From assembly GCF_022682495.2 (NCBI RefSeq), contig NC_071391.1:18079680-18143679 (forward strand): a stretch of 64,000 nucleotides of DNA. Direction: 5' to 3'. The notes under the pieces are model-generated. The model ran no database searches. It was not told the origin of the DNA and was given only the letters and a program-made list of their open reading frames with translations. How positions within the stretch are numbered: the stretch's first letter is position 1; every line of letters starts with the position of its first letter. Shown here piece after piece: positions 42,304 to 53,994 of the stretch. Position numbers and translations under genes: made by a program. Source of the DNA: Desmodus rotundus. Taxonomy: Eukaryota > Chordata > Mammalia > Chiroptera > Phyllostomidae.

Positions 42304-42864
42304 TTAGATTTGAAGTATAATTGATGAAGTGGAAATAAGGCCTGGCTTGGCCCAAAGTTCATTTGCCTCTACACTTATTTTCTTCAAAATCCCATTTGGA
42401 AGAGGACGATCTCCAAAATCCTCCTCCTCCTCCTCCTTCTTTTTCTTCTTTTTCTCTTTTTTTACATCTTTCTCATTATCTTCTTGGGGCTTTATAGCCT
42501 GCATTGTGAAGGTTTCGTTTATAATATTCTGCTCTTTGGGAATGTCACTTCTTGTTGTTCTTTGCATCATCATGAAATTTGCTACTGGATGCCTATAGGT
42601 AGCTCTGGTGTGGAACAATGGACGGTTCTCGTGAATGATAACAATGTGAACAACATTTTAATAGCGTTTGTGTTAACCTACGTCGAATGATTTTATCCTC
42701 ACAGACTGTATTTCATTGTCAAAAAATATTTCCACAGTGTACATACTTAGTGTCCTTTCTGCCTCTAAAGATAATCCTGCTGCCACATTGGCATATATAT
42801 TCAAATCATCACATGAAGGCCTCATATAAGGAAAATAAATTTTAAATACTGCATTTGTCATCAC
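42304..42864 (-). pseudogene. Possible degenerate coding sequence or old processed pseudogene, parent unknown
   Basis: Two minus-strand open stretches, 42864-42673 and 42618-42304, lie in the same frame and are separated by 18 codons with two TAA stops (including the one ending the first stretch). The first contains protein-like text (LSLEAERTLSMYTVEIFFDN, then a segment ending IKSFDVG). The second reads HENRPLFHTRATYRHPVANF, then an acidic/lysine-rich run coded by a GGA/AAG microsatellite (42419-42470), then GDRPLPNGILKKISVEANEL. I do not recognise the protein. Upstream of 42864 the frame has several stops, and an old MER5A-like fragment lies just downstream. There is no obvious A-tail or target duplication. 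It may equally be chance in low-complexity DNA. Confidence 0.25.
42419..42470 (-). repeat. (TCC)n/(TTC)n trinucleotide tract
   Basis: Seven or so TCC units followed by TTC/TTTTTC units on the plus strand; purine-only on the minus strand. Confidence 0.9.
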
Positions 42865-43004
42865 TTGTTCCTCTCACTACTTTTTCAAGTATGGTTTCAA
42901 CTTTTAGCTAATTTTTCTTCTGGTTGTTGTTCAAACCAGCCTCAAGTAGCTAGTACATGAGGTACCAAGCCCACTACTGAGTGTATTTCTGCATCACCAT
43001 CACC

Positions 43005-43160
43005 TCGCTTCTCTTTGTAGAGCTCTACGAAAAAGGAATGAGGATTCCACTTTTCTACAGTTTAGGAAACCAAGGCCGACAGAGACAGGCAGTTTGTCAA
43101 ACTGAATAGCCTTTTGAACCCAGGTCTCCCTGACCGCAAAACCCACACAAGTCTATTACA
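43005..43160 (-). mobile_element. MIR SINE, minus strand
   Basis: CTACAGTTTAGGAAACCAAG, GGCAGTTTGTCAAACTGAAT and TTTTGAACCCAGGTCTCCCT follow reversed MIR. Confidence 0.65.
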
Positions 43161-44585
43161 CATATTTTTTTCTGCCCCAGGAAATTTGCATGACACAAAA
43201 ATACAGGAACACAATAGTTTACCCTAGCAAGTACAGAACCAGGATTTTAAAACCATTTGGCCACAATTTGAGAAAAAGAATGATCAAGATGTGGCTTTTT
43301 AAAAGTCCTTACTTATCTTAGTAATAGTCCAGACACTCCTACAACGCAAAGTGGTAGAGGAGGAAAAGAAATCACGTCTTTTTATCTTTGCTACATTGCA
43401 ACAGAAGTGGGCAGAAAGAAGACCATGAGGTCAAATCAGTGTCAGGTAGATGACCTAAATCCGAGGCCCTGGCAGGAATGGAAACTTGGCCACCATCCAG
43501 AAGGGGAATAGCAGGCAGGCTAGATTTGTGGACACACAGTCGCATTTCCCCATTACACAATAAATTTTCCCTGATGCAAGAGCATTTAAGAGATTGAAAG
43601 AAAGCCTTCAGGACTGTTTGAGGTAATTGAATGCCAAAGTGTATTCCTCGGAGAAGTTATGACTCAGTAGGGTGTCCGAGACCCGCACAGGTGTGCAAGC
43701 AGGAAGCCTCTGTGCCAGCAGTTGCATCCGTTGCACATGCTGTCAGCGAGGTCCATCCTGAAGCCTCTTTCCAGGAATCAGGACCGGGATGTGCATTTGG
43801 CATCAGATGTAAATATTTATCTATATGAACTATTTTCCCCTGTTTGGGGATAGTAGCTCTCTGGTTTATAGAGCAGAGAAAGGAAATCTGAGTGCCATCT
43901 GCACTAATTTTGAACTGAGCAATTGCTGCTATAATTTAAATCTTTTGTGTTCAAATCTATTGAAGCCAAAAAATGACAATAAAAGTATACATGAATAGAA
44001 ACATCCAAGGTGGTAGAGTAATGCAAACTCAACACAATAAAATATTTTTAAGCCCATGCAAAAAAAAAAACCAGTTTGGTATTTCTCTTTATATTTTTGG
44101 TAGTAAAACCTCTAGGAACAAACATCCATCTTGAGTTTTATTAAACATCCCATCCTTTGATGCCAAGTATGTTATGTTCATGTAGGTCTTCAGTAGTCAA
44201 ATCTATAAGGAACGCTACTGAAATATACAGAGAGGTATAGGATGGATCTTTTTGCCAGTACAATTTAGCATTTTAAAACCCAAAGAAAGTCAGAAACACA
44301 CTTTTTGCTTTTTATAACCAAGACCTTTGCATTTAAAAAAAGTAACTCAAGGTTCAAGCGCGGAAACAATACCATTTGATTCTTGGTGATAGTTCATCTT
44401 TGCTGTTTTGTTGCTCACAAAATTGCCTTTTTAGAGCTTCTGGCTAGATTTTGTGTCTTCTTTCAGTGTTCACTTTGAAAGAGTTACCTAATTAGTTATT
44501 TTACATTCGGCTGTGGACAGTAGGTCTTTAAGCCTAAGCACTGCACCCCAAAAGAAGATTCTTGACTATTCTTTCCTCATTCATT
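43161..44585. other. Unique sequence
   Basis: No gene, RNA or named repeat. The block at 43880-44010 is repeat-free and AT-rich with words such as GAGCAATTGCTGC, and could be conserved, but there is no direct evidence. Confidence 0.4.
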
Positions 44586-44645
44586 CTCTCACTCTTCTCT
44601 CTCTCTCTTCCTCTCTCTCTCTCCACTCTTGTTCCTTCCTCCCTC
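44586..44645 (+). repeat. (CT)n pyrimidine tract
   Basis: TCTCTC and CTTCCTC units. The arginine/glutamate-rich minus-strand open frame crossing it is a by-product. Confidence 0.9.
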
Positions 44646-46289
44646 ATGCATTTTTTCCCTAAAGACTGATTTCTGAAGTGAGAGATGGAGTGTTGCATCT
44701 GTTCTCTACAGGGTATTGATTGCAAAACTCCTTCATCTATGAAAGTCATTTGGAATCCTCTCTCCAACCAAGTAATGGAGAAACTGATTTTATGCTCCAG
44801 GAGGTGGCAGCGCGCTGTAGGAAGGGCAAAGGGAATAAGGGAATGATCCAAACATCTGACTTGCAAAAGACCCTTGAGTTCTCCTTGCCTCACCTTCCTG
44901 GTGTGCAGACACCAAAGGCAGCTGGGCTGGTTCCTCTCAGGGGGCTTCTCAGTGGTGTCAGCATCTAAGGTGCTTGAAACTGGCTGCTCCTTTCAGATGG
45001 GAGGCAGCTCTGTGAGTAGAGAAGGGGACGGGAGAAGGCATTGCACTTGGCTTGGTCTGATACCCTGCAAGTTGGAACTGGCCTTAAGGGGGCTGTCAGT
45101 CCAAACACTTATACACAGAGCAGATGAATAAAAATGCAGGACTCTTAACATCTGTAGCAAAGAACATTGATTCAACTGCTCAAAAAAAAAAATCTTCCCT
45201 AAAAGCATTTCACCTTGAAGTGTTCTCATCTGCAGGAGAGTGGGCCCCTGCTACTCTGGAGCTGTGCTAAGAGTTCACATGTAATTTTGCATTTGGCACG
45301 GAGCCAGCTGGCAGAGCCAAGAGAGAAATCAGGGTTCAGGCTTCCTTAGGTTTCCCCCACCTCTCCCACTGCTGACTGGCTGGAATCCTTTTCCTCAGAC
45401 AGGGAGACAGGATCCAATTCGAGCCTCAGGCGGTCACCACGGCTCCTTTGTGGGCGTCCGTGCTTGGCAGAGGATTGCTATATCTTGACTGAAATGTGTC
45501 AGTGCAGCTGTAGCTGCCACCCCCCTGGCACAGCCCTGCCACTCTCAAGCCATGGAGGGCATTCTGAATAAAACAGTTCCTGACAGAGGGGCCCGAACCT
45601 CACAGAGAGATCAACTGGCAGCCTGCATAAGGGTAAGAGGATTTGCTTAAGAGGAGACACTAAATCTGTCCATTAGCATCTTTCCCTTGTGGAGCCTGGA
45701 GACCAAAATGGCAGAAATGTCAGAGACAGATGAGCATTGGGGGAACCCACCTTTCCCAGCAGTGATGTGCATCACTGCCTGGGCTTGTGGGGGTCTGCTG
45801 TAACAGGAGGCTGCCCCCCAGCCCAGGGCAGTGTGCATTTAGCAGAGCAAAGCTGGCATTGACCATGACTTCAGAAGAAAACCTAAAGGTGAGGGTCACT
45901 CAGAGACTGAGGCATCGTAGTATCCAGTTACCAAGGCCTCCAGCTGCACTAGGGGCTCTAAGAAAAGCTTTTGTGCTTTGTATTTCAGACCCAATAGTCC
46001 CTAATTCAGGAAGATTTGGTCTGGGAAGGAGATGGAAGGAGGGACGCACACCCTTGTCACTGTCCTATTCTTCATCCATCCAGTGTGTCTGTGTCATTCT
46101 TCTCCCTGGCATCCTTGCTGGGAGAAAAAAATAAAAAAGAAAGCCTACATTTCAAAGACAGGAGATTCAGGAGAAATTCCCAGATACTCAGAGAAATAAG
46201 AACAGCATCAAGCAAAACTGTGGAATAGGATACATCTATTTTACAACATCCTGGACTCCCTGTTTCGTGTCTTTGATTGTTAAATGAGG
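44646..46289. other. Unique sequence, relatively GC-rich
   Basis: No repeat was recognised. The 45300-45600 part is repeat-free and moderately GC-rich, but no exon with splice signals or promoter can be supported. Open frames of up to 119 codons occur on either strand without recognisable domains. Confidence 0.4.
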
Positions 46290-46480
46290 CATCCATTCAT
46301 TTATTCAGACGCCCATGAGTTCATTCAACAAATTGTTGTGGAGCATCTACTTTGGACGAGACCCCATGTGGAGGAGTCTGGAATAGTGAAGAAGAAACAA
46401 CCAGGTCACCACCTTCCTAGAGGTTCTTTACAAACAAGGAAATATATAAGCAAGTTAAATCCAGATTGCAGGAAGTACCA
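46290..46480 (-). mobile_element. L2 LINE 3' end, minus strand
   Basis: GAGTTCATTCAACAAATTGT, TGTGGAGCATCTACTTTGGA and ACCTTCCTAGAGGTTCTTTA follow the reversed L2 end. Confidence 0.7.
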
Positions 46481-46529
46481 CACAAGAAATAAACATGCTG
46501 GTACGGTATCCGATTTTGTCTCCCTTACC

Positions 46530-46700
46530 TTCTAACTATGTTTCCTTGGGCAGATTTCTTCACTTCTCACATGTGCTGTTTCTTTGTCTGAAAAATGGGG
46601 ATAATAGAAGCTATAAGCTACACATTGAAGGTTATTTCCGTATCAAGTGAAAAATTGGCACGATGCCTGGAACTTTGTAGATGCTTAACAGATCTTAGTT
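46530..46700 (+). mobile_element. MIR SINE, plus strand
   Basis: TTTCCTTGGGCAGATTTCTT, GTTTCTTTGTCTGAAAAATG, GGGATAATAGAAGCTATAAG and TTGTAGATGCTTAACAGATC follow MIR. It lies next to the L2 at 46290. Confidence 0.75.
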
Positions 46701-48539
46701 GTCTTTTTCACTTCACCGCATTTTAATTCAAATTCCTAACTAGAGTATCAGTTGCCTCTTTTCCCAGAGACAGTAGCATGAGGGGTGAGATAGCACCACG
46801 CTGGTTCTTTGCTTGAGGAAGGGTGAGGCTGGGTGGGGTGACACAGAATGCTTTCTTGGGCTCTTGAAGTCAAACTTTGTCGACAATTTTCTACAATTTA
46901 TGTTAAGCCCTGGAAGCTGGAAGTTATGGTTTCCAGCCCCACCATCCTTTGTCTTTGGGTAATTAAGTTCAAGGTAGCTCCTGCTAGCTTGGGAAAACGG
47001 CAATACTGACTGTGAATGAGTCTTTCTCCTGTAGCAGCTTCCCAGCCTCCTTGTCCTGTCCCTTTCCCCACCTCCACAAACCCCACTGCTCCTCCTAAAA
47101 TCGCCCACCCTGTGTCCCATTGCTGTCCTCAGCGGCCTGTCAGTCCAGGTGTTTGCTGATAACAGAGTCCTACTGAGAGTTTCCCCAATAAGGTTTTACA
47201 TCTGCCGTAGAACTGGTTTAAAACCCACTCGGCACACTTTATTTAAATTTTGCTGTGTGATGGATTCCCTTCTGGGATTGTTGGAATTTGTGAAAAAGGG
47301 GGCAACCTGTGAGCACATGCTGTCCTGACAAGAAGACAATGAGCAATAATTGGCTCTTCCTGATCTGAGATTAGATATGCTCCCTGTAAAGACAAAGGTG
47401 TCAGTTATCTGATCATTCTTGCCCCTTCTCTTCTTCTGAGGTAGGAAACAGGTGTGAGTTGTGTGTGTGTGTGTGTGTGCATTTAATGAAACTCTGACAT
47501 TAGCTGAGATCAACCTCTTCTTGAAAATCTGGATTAGATACTATGGACTCCACCCCTCAGTGCCTTTGGAAGTCCAATGCCCTTTCTAAGACTACCACAA
47601 ATTCTTACAGAGTTTGCGTTGCTGATGTCCTCTGGCTCCCTATTTCCAATTTGTGTCATATTTTCTGCTCCCTATTTCCATTTGTGTGGTATCCTTTACT
47701 CATTTTTCCAAGATTATTTATTTATTCATTTCTGGTTTTAGTCCAAATATAGACCACAGACCTTTCTTGATTCCCCTCTCCCCCATCTGCTCCCACTCAC
47801 AGAGACAACTTGTGTAGAGGATTCTATTAGCCATTAAGGAGTAAAACTAATAACAAGATACATTTGAAATCCTAGTATTTAACATTATTCCTCCTAAAGA
47901 GCCCCTCACTTCTTTCTACTTACAGGGTCCTGAGCTTCCTTCTTGACCCTATGACCTGATTTCACTCCTTTGTACACACATCAGCAATTCTTACTGTGTC
48001 TATGTAGTTTATCTTCCAACCCAGGATGCTTTTGAAAGCACAACAGGTGTGTCCAGGAACTGTCCCAGGGAGGCACTGTCACCCAAATAGCATACATATA
48101 GCCAAGAACCCAACGTAGCACCTGAGTTTTGCCTCTGGTTCTCCTTGTTACTGATATGCTCTACTTACGATCCAGTTCCTACCTTATTCTTAACTCTAAG
48201 CTCTGTCTTCTGTTAGTGATCTATATTATTGCAACTTTCAGAACTCTCCGGCATTTTCAGAACTCTTGGCCCTTCTCAAGGGCTTGGGCTTGAAATGCTG
48301 ATATCGCTAATTCCATCCTCTTTTAGAGCGATATCCAACCCCAAGCATATCCACAAGATCTGACACCTAGCCCCAGACTCAGGATGGGAAGGTGGTGGGT
48401 GAGGATTAGGAAGGGAGTGGACTTTTGCGGAACATTCCTGTGTTCAAAATGCAAGCACTTCAAACAGCATGTTTCTTTTTTTCTCTCGTTATCTCCCAAC
48501 CTTTCCATGAACAAAAAAAGAGCTGCGCCGAGTTTCTGA
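46701..48539. other. Unique sequence
   Basis: No gene or named repeat. The 126-codon minus-strand open frame at 47120-46740 has no recognised domain. A (GT)n run of about ten units lies at 47459-47479. Confidence 0.4.
47459..47479 (+). repeat. (GT)n microsatellite
   Basis: About ten uninterrupted GT dinucleotides. Confidence 0.95.
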
Positions 48540-48990
48540 TCGGTTTTGGAATGAGATCATTATCCTAGCTGACTCACGTTCCGGAAGCCACTTTCCAGGC
48601 CATAAACTGCAATAGAGATCTGAAGGTCTTGACAGAACGCACCTGAACAGCGGAGGGCCTCTCGGTAATGGACTCCCTTCCCCGCCCTCACTGGGCGGCA
48701 GGTGGTGTGAGGTGACTGGTTATTACAAGAAAAGCATTCTCATCTACAGACTCAGACATTTGGTATATTTCTGCGGGTGTGAGAAAAGAAAAAAAAAAGA
48801 CTGAATGTCTTGGGGTTTTTCCCCCTCCAAACAGGGACTCCATGTAATTTCATTATTGACAATTACAAAGAAAAAGGCACTGAAACACAAAAATTAATGT
48901 CCAATTTGCCTTTTAATGGCCTGTGGGAAATCTGATGGCTATTGCAATCCAATGAAATAACTATTTTAAAAGAGAAAAGAATACCTTGAG
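48540..48990. promoter_or_regulatory. Best candidate conserved enhancer-like block
   Basis: Repeat-free sequence with many recognisable factor sites: an ETS site CCGGAAG (48581-48587), a CDX/HOX-like CCATAAA near 48600, several TAAT/ATTA words in 48850-48920, an RBPJ/CSL-type TGTGGGAA (48922-48929) and a perfect C/EBP palindrome ATTGCAAT (48941-48948). There is no open frame and no CpG island. Assignment as an enhancer is inference; cross-mammal conservation was not tested. Confidence 0.3.
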
Positions 48991-49129
48991 TAAATTCCTT
49001 CTGCCCTTACCCCAGTCTGTGCACCCTTGTTTTTCCTGGGTAGTTACCAAATTTGCAGAGTGCATTACAAAAAATGAATTAATATTTTAAGATTTTTTCT
49101 TCTAATTACAAAGCTAACATCCCCATTAC

Positions 49130-49370
49130 TAGGTGGTAGCACATGGTATTTAAAAGCTCAGCTTCTGAAAGCAGACCACGTGGCTTCACAAAGCTGCTGT
49201 GTCTGTCTGTGGACTTCTTAAGCTCTCTATGCCCCATTTTTCTCGTCTGCAAAATGGGCATAGTAATAGTACCCACCTCCTAGCAAATACATGTAAATGT
49301 TGTGAATACATGTAAAGTTCTCAGAATAGCACATGGCAAGGGTTCAGTAAATGTTAGCTACAAATAAATT
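49130..49370 (+). mobile_element. MIR SINE, plus strand
   Basis: Nearly complete: AGCTCAGCTTCTGAAAGCAG, TTCTTAAGCTCTCTATGCCC, TTTCTCGTCTGCAAAATGGG, CAGAATAGCACATGGCAAGG and a terminal TTCAGTAAATGTTAGCTA. Confidence 0.85.
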
Positions 49371-49594
49371 TTCATAAAATGATGAAAATACAGAGACAGA
49401 GAAAGAGAAAAAGCAAACACGTGAACAAACCAAACCGTTCACCTACCCACTGAGAGCTGAGCATGCTTAACATCTGGGATGCCTTCATGTTGGACATTTG
49501 TATTTGTGTGTTTGTGTACCTGTATCATGCTGTAAACAAGACTGTGTATCTTTTTTTTAACTAAAAATTGTCACTGAGCATTTTGCATGCAATG

Positions 49595-49608
49595 GAAATT
49601 ATTTTTAT
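49595..49608 (+). repeat. Probable target-site duplication, left copy (VES SINE 2)
   Basis: GAAATTATTTTTAT resembles AAAATTACTTTTAT at 49817-49830 (12 of 14). Confidence 0.6.
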
Positions 49609-49816
49609 TTTTTAAAAGATTTATTTATTTATTTTAGAGAGTGTAAAGGAGGAAGAAAGAAAGGGAGAGAAAAAACAATGTGTGGTTGCCTCTAGCGCAC
49701 CCCCTAACAGGGACCTGGCCCACAACCCAGGCATGAGCCCTGACTGGGAATCAAACCAGCAACCCTTTGATTTGCAAGCAGGCACTCAATCCACTGAGGG
49801 ACACCATCTAGGGATA
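49609..49816 (-). mobile_element. VES SINE, minus strand
   Basis: Reverse-oriented VES. Its A-tail is the T-rich TTTATTTATTTATT at the left. The body includes the complement of CCAGGTCCCTGTTAGGGGGT, and the tRNA-like head at the right contains the complement of GGTTTGATTCCC (B box) and CCCTCAGTGG (diverged A box). Confidence 0.95.
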
Positions 49817-49884
49817 AAAATTACTTTTATAGTGTTAGGTTGTATAAAATTCTAAAATAATAACAGAAAGAAAAATTTACTCTT

Positions 49885-50097
49885 GCCGCGATTGGTGTGG
49901 CTCGGCTGGCTGGCCATCATCCTGGAAGGTGAAATGTGTCCGGCTCGATTCCAGGCCAGGGGGCATGCCTGGCTTACAGGTCCCCATTTGGGGCATGTAC
50001 AAGAGGCAACTGATTGACATTTGTCTCTCACATCGATGATTCTCTCCCTCTCTTCATCCCTCCTTTCCCTGCTCTCTAAAAATAAATAAAGTAAAAA
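49885..50097 (+). mobile_element. VES SINE, plus strand, diverged
   Basis: Head GATTGGTGTGGCTCGGCTGG, B-box-like CGGCTCGATTCC, GGGGGCATGCCTGGCTTACA, CATTTGGGGCATGTACAAGA, a pyrimidine-rich region and the tail AAAAATAAATAAAG. It differs from the other two copies in the head and in an extra ACATCGATGATTCTCTC segment, so it belongs to another VES subfamily. A weak target duplication (ATTTACTCT/ATTTATTCT) is possible. Confidence 0.9.
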
Positions 50098-50374
50098 AGT
50101 GATTTATTCTGTGGTAGTTTTTACAATTATTTTAATTAAGTGAACAGTAAGCTTTAAGTTGGAAGGATAAAGCAGGCAGAAATTCCATTGTTTTTTTTTT
50201 TAACTTCTATGCATCCTGAAGAAGCCAGAGGTAATATTTTTTCCATCTCTCTCTCTTTTAATCTTTTGTTTCCTTTGGTGATGAGGGCAGGGTGGTGTGT
50301 GAGATTTATATCTAGGAGTTTGAACCAGAATGGATGAGCAGTGGGGAGAAGAGAGGAACATACTTAGGGAAGAT

Positions 50375-50480
50375 GGACATAATAATATCTATCTCATAAT
50401 ACTGTTATGAGGATTAAATTAAATAAGTCTGGCATGTAATGTGCTTAGCATAGTAAGTATTTAATAAATTGTAATTAGTA
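50375..50480 (+). mobile_element. MIR SINE fragment, plus strand
   Basis: ATAATATCTATCTCATAATA, CTGTTATGAGGATTAAATTA and GTGCTTAGCATAGTAAGTAT are the MIR 3' part. Confidence 0.75.
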
Positions 50481-51774
50481 TTGGTATTATTAATAATTTT
50501 TATTTATTGCTTTAGAGAGTATATTTTAAGTACCTACAAATTAATAGGCAGAAATAAATTTAAACATTTTGGCTGCTTCATTCTGACTCAGATAGCCCTT
50601 CTAATAAGAGAGAAAGAGAGAGAGAGAGAGATCAAGGAATGTAATTTCTCAATGATTACCATCCCCTCACATGAATGGTATGGTATTTCAATCACTCTCA
50701 TTTCTTGTCTACTACTTGGAGATATGAGAGAGGACAGGACTGACCACAGGGGCCAGCACAATCTGAGTCCTGGGGTGGGCTATTCTTGCTTATTAGCCCT
50801 GGGATACCTCTGGCCCTGATGGGGCAAAGCCCCATTTCCCTTCCTCCTCCTTCCTAGTGACCACTTAAGTGCCTTCCTGTCTTTCTTATTTTGTTCCCCA
50901 CTAAGCTCTCTCCTCATGGCTGGTTACGAATACACCAGAAATAGACGTATTAACTATTCAGTTACCCACATTATCTTGCTATGTTGCTGTCAAACAGAAG
51001 TGAACTGGCCTGGCTCTCTGTAGTGTGTAGTAGTGGGTAGTGAGATAACAAGCCCCGTTTCATTTAGGTTCACCTGACATCCAAGATTGTCATCGACATA
51101 AACCATCCATCACAAAGTGCATTGCTTAAATGGAACAGGAACCCTAACTTACCTTATTTTCCCATGTTTGTAGCTGAGCCCCTTAATATGAGAAACAGAG
51201 GTGAGCCCAAGAAAAGTTAAATCAGGGATTATTTGCAATATGCCTTATCTTCAAGTGAAGTATAGAATTTTAATCTCAAACTCACTGGAGGGAGAAGAGG
51301 AAAATTCCCAGTAACTTTCTCTTTTCTTTCTTGTTTCACTCCCCCTCCCTCTTTTTTCTCTCAAGACATATTATATTTAGTGTCACGTGTGACACTCTCA
51401 AATAGGGGAAGGAGGGAGAGCAGAAGGACCTTTCTATACCATCCTGTACAGAAAGGATGGTAGCGGGAAGATAATGAACCGTCTTAGTCTGAAGCACAGA
51501 GAACATCGTTTCCAGGTTGACCATGACTACAAAGAACCTTAAAAAATTACTCAAAAGGCATTATTTGCCAGATTGATGTTGTCAGTACTACTGTTTCAGG
51601 ATGTGCATGGATAAAACTATTTGGTCAGATATGTTTGGTACTTGTGATGTGTCATATAGCCTCTTTGTGGGAGTATTAATTTAAGCATATTTTTCTTAGA
51701 TAATAGCCATAATGGTTCATCAAAACATGAGTACAGTCATCCTTTTACCTTCCTTCTTTTCCCCTTCTTTTTCC
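50481..51774. other. Unique sequence with a short (GA)n run
   Basis: No gene or named repeat. (GA)n of about ten units lies at 50608-50631. A 112-codon plus-strand open frame (50481-50819) crosses that repeat and is not protein-like. Confidence 0.4.
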
Positions 51775-51990
51775 TTAGGAGCACAGACTTCCTGTTGACA
51801 AAGCTGGGTTGTTAATTATAACCCATGTCACCTTAGGTACATTACTTCTTCATCCTCAGTTCCCTGAACTGCAAAGTGGCGGTAATAATACCACCTATCC
51901 CGTGGGTATATTGTGTGGGTTAAACTAGCAATGAGGTAAAAGAACTTAGCATGATGTTTCGTAGATAATAAACACTCAATAAATGTCATA
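51775..51990 (+). mobile_element. MIR SINE, plus strand
   Basis: CCTTAGGTACATTACTTCTT, CTCAGTTCCCTGAACTGCAA, GTGGCGGTAATAATACCACC, AACTTAGCATGATGTTTCGT and AATAAACACTCAATAAATGT follow MIR closely. Confidence 0.85.
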
Positions 51991-53730
51991 ATTCTTGTTT
52001 TCTTTCATCAAAATTAAATTGCCTTTATGTTCCAATAGCTCAGATACCAACTCAGGCATATTAATGACCCTGGGAAAGAGATCCCACAGTAAAGCAAAAG
52101 GCAAAACTTTCTTTCCCTACACAGGCAAAGTTTATTTACCTGGGCTCACCCCTCCCCTCCTTTTTCTCCTATCATCCTTTTTCCCTCCTTCCTTTTTTCC
52201 CCTCCCTCCTTCCTTTCCTTCTTTCCTTTTTTCTTTCTCTAATAGCAAACCAATTTCTCTGTTGTGTGAAACAGCAAATTAGAAATCTTTGCCCTAGACC
52301 TCCATGCTATTTCCCATTAGCGATCATCCTTTAGCCCCGGAAGCCTATTACTTTGCTCTTTGCCTTGTCTTTGCTTGCTTACATGAGCATCACGTTGCTG
52401 AAGCTATCCCGCTAGATCGATCATGGAAGACAGATGTGTGAATCTGACAGGAACATGGCACTGAGGAGCATGTAGTCCAAGGAGACAAGATAAGAGATAT
52501 ACCCAATTCTGCAAAATTCAAGGTGGAAAAGGAGAAATCTCATTTCCGAATTATAGATAAAGGGCTATGGGTATCAGAAAAAGGAAACACATACCTCTTG
52601 CCTTTTTCTCCCAGTGACTAAGAAATTACAATAGGAAATTATATAATTTTATTTTTCAGGCATGGGCATGCTGAAATTACTCAAGGGCTCCTGTTTACTT
52701 GTTGAGAATAAATAGAGTATTGTACAAAGTGACCATTAGGCCAGGAGTAAATACCCCTTGACAGGGTTTCCATTGAGTCAGCAGAGAGCTATGCCCATCT
52801 CGGACCTAACTCAATTCTTCAGTGCTAATGCTATAAAATTAAAAACATATGAAAAGCGAAAAGTCAAAAATGTCAGAATGTCATTTTCACTAACACCTAT
52901 GAACTGGTGTGTACTTATGTGTTCTAGCAAACACACACACACAGGCACTACACACATGCACAAACTCTACAGTAATGGATTCAGCAAAAGAAGCCACTGC
53001 TTGTGGGTTACCAGAGGGGCAGTGACACGTTAGGAAGAACTGCTCTAGTTAAGAGTTGAGGAAAGAGGAAGTGGACAGTGGGGTGAGATGAAATCAGGGC
53101 TAGTTGTATCCCAAAAGGAGATGACCCCCAGAAATGGCCTCATTTACACAGTACCTTTATGCTATTGCTTTGGTTTTTCACATAGAGAATAGATTTCTGG
53201 TTATGCTGCCAGAATCCTTCCCGCCCAATTGGTGCTCCCTCTTACTGTAAGCCATAGGGTCTGAAAGGTAGAGCATTGGGAGGGAGGAGTAAAAAGATAC
53301 ATTTCTGCTTCTAGACAAAAGGTGGAAATTTCTGAGCAAATAATCGTATTCAGTTATTCGTTGTCATATTGTCAAATAAGTGAAAATATTTCTTTCCATT
53401 TGTCCATGTGTGCAGATGTGACTGGGATTATGTTACAATACATGATTTTTAGTTTTACAAAAATCTTTAAGAACTAATGTCTTAGCTGGTTTGACAATTA
53501 TGTTATTTGGACCATACATAATAAGTCAGGTTTTAACAACCAAGTTTTAGGAGTCAAATGTACTTTTATGTTAATCATGTCTTTCATAGTTATTTTTTTT
53601 CAAATTTTAGGTAATGGAAAATGGTTTGGTATAATTATCTATTTAATTAGTTACAGTTTATTTCTAAGGTGTCCTTCTTGTAGATATTGTGTCAAATAAG
53701 AGTTGACTAAGATTGTGATACATTATCTCT
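51991..53730. other. Unique sequence with a polypyrimidine tract
   Basis: No gene recognised. A 90-bp almost pure pyrimidine tract (CCTCC, CTTCC and TTTTCC units) lies at 52150-52239, and a short CACACA run at 52929-52942. Confidence 0.4.
52150..52239 (+). repeat. Polypyrimidine tract
   Basis: Nearly uninterrupted C/T over about 90 bp, without a single repeating unit. Confidence 0.9.
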
Positions 53731-53790
53731 CTATCCACCCATCATCCATCCATCCATTCTACCTACCTATCCATCATCTATCTTTATTTT
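53731..53790 (+). repeat. Degenerate (CCAT)/(CTAT)n tetranucleotide repeat
   Basis: CCATC, CCATT and CTACCTATC units over about 60 bp. Confidence 0.8.
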
Positions 53791-53994
53791 TATTCACACA
53801 GACACACAGAGGGATTCTCAACATTGTTACTAAGTAGATATGGCTAAAAAGATTAGTCTTTTCCATTCTGCTCTCATATCTAATTACATCTGAAACTTCA
53901 AATGCTGAGGCTTTATGTTCTACTTTTACCTGATAATGCTGTGGAGTCCTGTGTGCTTCTGCTACAGGTGCACCATATTCACTCTGTGATCATG

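Noticed and set aside
44534..44893. 119-codon minus-strand frame with an Arg/Glu-rich C-terminus
   Set aside because: The charged end is coded by a (CT)n tract; the rest has no recognisable domain.
46740..47120. 126-codon minus-strand frame
   Set aside because: No domain, no conserved motif and no supporting gene structure.
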